Shown: positions 14,798-16,645 of the stretch, one piece after another
How the letters are laid out: each line of letters starts with the position of its first letter
Numbering within the stretch: the stretch's first letter is position 1
NCBI GenBank assembly: GCA_016293365.1
Contig: JAEDEK010000030.1
Coordinates: 1 to 16,645 of the forward strand
Origin: Bulleidia sp.
GTDB taxonomy: Bacteria > Bacillota_I > Bacilli_A > Erysipelotrichales > Erysipelotrichaceae
DNA: 16,645 nt
Direction: 5' to 3'
The notes under the pieces: model-generated
The model's input: only the letters and a program-made list of their open reading frames with translations
The model's database searches: none
Told to the model about the DNA's origin: nothing
Program-made: the position numbers and the translations under genes

Positions 14798-16090
14798 TCA
14801 GTTCAGCACAGCATCCAGTGCTTCCTGAGCAGTCTTCTGCGCTTCATCGAGCGCCTGTTGTGCAGGAACATTATCGATTTCAATCTTATCCGCAGCAATC
14901 TTCAGCGCATCGTATACCTGACCGTTAGTAGGATCAACCGGATACAAAGATGCATGTTCTGCCTGAGAGAACGGTACAGCTGCCTGTGGATGAGATTCAA
15001 GGAATTCCTGGTATGTCGGATCATCGAGAATCTGCTTGTTGACCGCAACATAACCGACTGTTGTGTTCCATGCAACCTGAGATTCAACAGACATGAAGTA
15101 TCTCAGGAATTCATATGCACCCTGCTTTTCAGCTTCAGAAGAGTTTTCGAATACGCTCATTGTCAAAGCTGTCGCGGTTGGAGAAGATGTTGTGGAAGAA
15201 GACCATGCCGGCTGTTCCATTGCCTGTACGATGTTGAAGTCAAGGTCTGCCTGGTCACCAGAAGAACCTGTATATCCGCCAGCCTTGTTCTGAATGACAT
15301 CATCGATTGTGGCATACCAGTATTCCCAACCCTGGCCGCCGGAATGAATTGCCATTATTTCATCTTCATGGATCCACTTTCTGAACTGTTCAAATACATC
15401 GACCCATTCTTTGGAGTTGATTGTAACCTTTGTACCATCTGCAGAGAATACAGATGCGCCATTACTGAACGCAGCATCAATCAGATTATCTGGTCCCCAC
15501 ATTGGTTCCCAGCCATATTCATACTTGCCTGTAGCCTTGATTTTAGCTGCAGCTTCGCCAAGATCCTGCCATGTTTCGATAGAAGACGGATCTACACCTG
15601 CATCCTTGAATGCCTGAACGTTGTAGTACAGAACCTGTGTTGTACCATAAGCAGGCAAAGCGAACTGCTTGCCGTTTTCATCCGCACCTTGTTCATAGAA
15701 AGCAGTGATCAGATCATCTGCGTTGAATGTCTCATCCTTTTGTGTATAAGGATTCAGATCTGTCAGAATACTCTTTTCGCTCAGTACTCTTGCGGCAGAT
15801 GGATCAAGAAGAACAAGATCCGGTGCTGCATTTCCGGCAATTGCTGCCTGAACTTTCTGATATGTTTCAGAATAGTCAGCCTGAGTCACTGTTTTTACTT
15901 CATATACATCCTGAGATGCGTTATATTTATCGACAATATCCTGGATGACGCCGACCGCAGTCTTACCTCCTGCATACCAGAATTCGACTGTTGTCTTTCC
16001 TCCATCCTGTGTGGAAGCTGCTGTGCTTCCACCTGAGCAGCCAGCTAACATAACACCCGCCAGCAATGCACTCATCAGTTTTCGTTTCAT
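14798..16090 (-). CDS. Extracellular solute-binding lipoprotein of ABC transporter (UgpB-like)
   Basis: 430 residues. Lipoprotein signal: K-R-K, hydrophobic stretch, then L-A-G-C with the lipidated cysteine at 18, followed by a short Gly/Ser/Thr linker. The rest is a cluster-1-type solute-binding fold: V-E-F-W-Y (34-38), N-A-A-P-D-L-V-L-L, A-L-P-A-Y-G, V-L-Y-Y-N-V. The C-terminal part (T-T-V-G-Y-V-A-V-N-K, then a Q-Q-A-L-D-E-A end) resembles UgpB of glycerol-3-phosphate systems. It would bind substrate outside the membrane and deliver it to the permease pair. Sugar, glycerol phosphate or a phosphodiester are all possible. GGAGG lies eight bases before the ATG, the best ribosome binding site in the operon. 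It is the first gene and is followed by a terminator-like hairpin, consistent with high expression. Confidence 0.9.
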   Translation of the reverse strand: MKRKLMSALLAGVMLAGCSGGSTAASTQDGGKTTVEFWYAGGKTAVGVIQDIVDKYNASQDVYEVKTVTQADYSETYQKVQAAIAGNAAPDLVLLDPSAARVLSEKSILTDLNPYTQKDETFNADDLITAFYEQGADENGKQFALPAYGTTQVLYYNVQAFKDAGVDPSSIETWQDLGEAAAKIKATGKYEYGWEPMWGPDNLIDAAFSNGASVFSADGTKVTINSKEWVDVFEQFRKWIHEDEIMAIHSGGQGWEYWYATIDDVIQNKAGGYTGSSGDQADLDFNIVQAMEQPAWSSSTTSSPTATALTMSVFENSSEAEKQGAYEFLRYFMSVESQVAWNTTVGYVAVNKQILDDPTYQEFLESHPQAAVPFSQAEHASLYPVDPTNGQVYDALKIAADKIEIDNVPAQQALDEAQKTAQEALDAVLN

Positions 16091-16117
16091 TCAATTTTCC
16101 TCCCTGAAAACGCCTAT

Positions 16118-16145
16118 ATTTTAAGAACGGGATGTAAAATCGAAA
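16118..16145 (-). promoter_or_regulatory. Candidate promoter of the ABC operon
   Basis: Minus strand: TTTCGA (16140-16145), 16-base spacer, TAAAAT (16118-16123), about 27 bases before the lipoprotein ATG. The -35 is poor, which would suit a regulated promoter. Alternative -10 positions (TATAGG just downstream) cannot be excluded. Confidence 0.35.
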
Positions 16146-16168
16146 GACGGTGATCCGTTAATCTTTCG
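16141..16168. promoter_or_regulatory. Nested palindrome at the ABC operon promoter, possible operator
   Basis: CGAAAGA (16141-16147) and TCTTTCG (16162-16168) are exact reverse complements, and inside them ACGG (16147-16150) pairs with CCGT (16155-16158). The left arm overlaps the candidate -35 box. A repressor or activator site is the natural reading; the RpiR-type regulator is a candidate partner. A transcribed hairpin ending the upstream pseudogene message is the alternative. Confidence 0.4.
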
Positions 16169-16207
16169 CAAAAAAGCAGAGAAAATTCACAGTTTTCCTC
16201 TTTTTTT
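16169..16207. terminator. Terminator-like hairpin between pseudogene and ABC operon
   Basis: AGAGAAAA and TTTTCCTCT pair imperfectly across a short loop, flanked by an A run (16170-16175) on one side and a T run (16201-16207) on the other. The design could terminate transcription in both directions. It would isolate the ABC operon from transcription entering from the decayed gene upstream. Confidence 0.5.
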
Positions 16208-16300
16208 CACACATAACACATTGTCTGATTTTGTTTTTACTTTCTTTTGACACGACAAAAGCGAAGCATGAACCTGTGCTCCGCCTTCATTACAGATACT

Positions 16301-16645
16301 TTACTGACTGACAAGACATACCGCTTCCGGTATGGAAATACTGGAAACAGGTTTGCCAAGTGTTCCATCCTCCATCCGCAGATGACTGACTGTTCCGGTA
16401 TGATAGTTTGCAGTAAAGATGTCTTTTCCATCCACTGCCACATGACAGGAAGTTCTATCCTCAAACGTAATATGATCATTGATTTCTCCTGGTATAAAAA
16501 ATCGCCATCCTTTTCAGATGACAATCTTTTGGGTGGTTTTATTCAATTTATAGCTCAAGGGAATTTTCATTCAGCAAGAACTCATAAAGCCCGAGATGAA
16601 GAATTCCGTCCTCATCTGTCCAAGGCTTCATTGAGGTTTTACTGA
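16301..16645 (-). pseudogene. Decayed 6-phosphogluconolactonase-like (seven-bladed propeller) gene
   Basis: No single frame is open, but pieces in different minus-strand frames line up in order with the lactonase family. First G-L-Y-E-F-L-L-N-E-N-S-L-E-L, resembling the first propeller strand (stop at 16548). Then L-S-S-E-K-D-G-D-F-L-Y (about 16520-16490). Then a 70-codon frame (16513-16301) with C-H-V-A-V-D-G-K and F-T-A-N-Y-H-T-G-T-V, very like the conserved P-C-H-V-S-V-D and T-A-N-Y-H-S-G strands, ending at a premature TAA. The remaining roughly 250 residues of the enzyme are absent before the lipoprotein gene. The intact enzyme would hydrolyse 6-phosphogluconolactone in the pentose phosphate route. 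Sequencing error could explain one frameshift but not the truncation. The start may lie beyond the window. Confidence 0.6.

Noticed and set aside
14765..16036. 423-codon open frame on the plus strand, antisense to nearly the whole lipoprotein gene
   Set aside because: Its product is rich in Cys, Ile and Arg without domains, has no ribosome binding site, and mirrors a clear ABC binding protein. Avoidance of certain codons in the sense gene leaves the antisense frame open.
16105..16112. TGAAAACG, half of a catabolite-response (cre) site before the lipoprotein gene
   Set aside because: The second half of the consensus is not matched and the site lies next to the ribosome binding site, so it is too weak to call.
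16237..16524. 95-codon minus-strand frame upstream of the ABC operon
   Set aside because: It only briefly follows the lactonase relic (D-G-D-F-L-Y) and then runs out of frame with the conserved strands. It is better explained as part of a pseudogene.
1..16645. Possible defence system, CRISPR array, prophage, tRNA or riboswitch
   Set aside because: Scanned both strands: no regularly spaced repeats, no nuclease/helicase/toxin-antitoxin motifs, no cloverleaf or known riboswitch core recognised by eye. A covariance-model search was not possible here.

Overview
The window reads as chromosomal DNA of a low-to-moderate-GC Bacillota bacterium, perhaps a gut Erysipelotrichia relative. The hints are purine-rich AGGAGG-type ribosome binding sites, TATAAT-type promoters, intrinsic terminators, several Cof-type HAD phosphatases and a MurR/RpiR regulator. 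The taxon is an inference. Every convincing gene lies on the minus strand, so transcription runs from high to low coordinates.

Region 1 (about 16645 to 9470) is a carbohydrate-type ABC uptake operon. It sits downstream of a decayed 6-phosphogluconolactonase-like gene (16645-16301). A terminator-like hairpin, a palindrome and a weak promoter (16207-16118) separate the two. The operon order is substrate-binding lipoprotein, PHP-family (CehA/McbA-like) metallohydrolase, HAD-IA phosphatase, MsmK/UgpC-type ATPase, a small SMR membrane protein, and two inner-membrane permeases. After the lipoprotein the genes overlap or are tightly spaced. A strong terminator-like hairpin covers codons 3-14 of the PHP gene, a likely way to make more lipoprotein than downstream products. 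The set resembles glycerol-3-phosphate/glycerophosphodiester (Ugp-like) uptake with a different hydrolase, but the substrate is not shown by the sequence.

Region 2 (9469-7746) has an AT-rich, gene-free spacer with inverted repeats. It is followed by a MurR/RpiR-family regulator with HTH and SIS domains, which could control the ABC operon, and a small unrecognised protein with its own promoter and terminator.

Region 3 (7714-1) starts at a recognisable promoter and encodes an RlmI-like rRNA methyltransferase, then six phosphatase genes in a row: a single-domain histidine phosphatase, a two-domain histidine phosphatase, two closely similar Cof-type HAD phosphatases, a second two-domain histidine phosphatase and a third Cof-type HAD. 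A rhomboid protease ends the series. An intrinsic terminator followed by an extended -10 promoter splits it after the second HAD-side gene pair (3557-3522). The pattern suggests duplication of a [HAD + double histidine phosphatase] module. The series ends in a compact three-way-junction inverted-repeat structure (7-55).

The most unusual content is the phosphatase island with its double histidine-phosphatase proteins, the hydrolase/SMR-containing ABC operon, the terminator inside the PHP coding start, and the three-way junction at the window edge. I see no CRISPR array, tRNA, rRNA, intact transposase or recognisable defence system.
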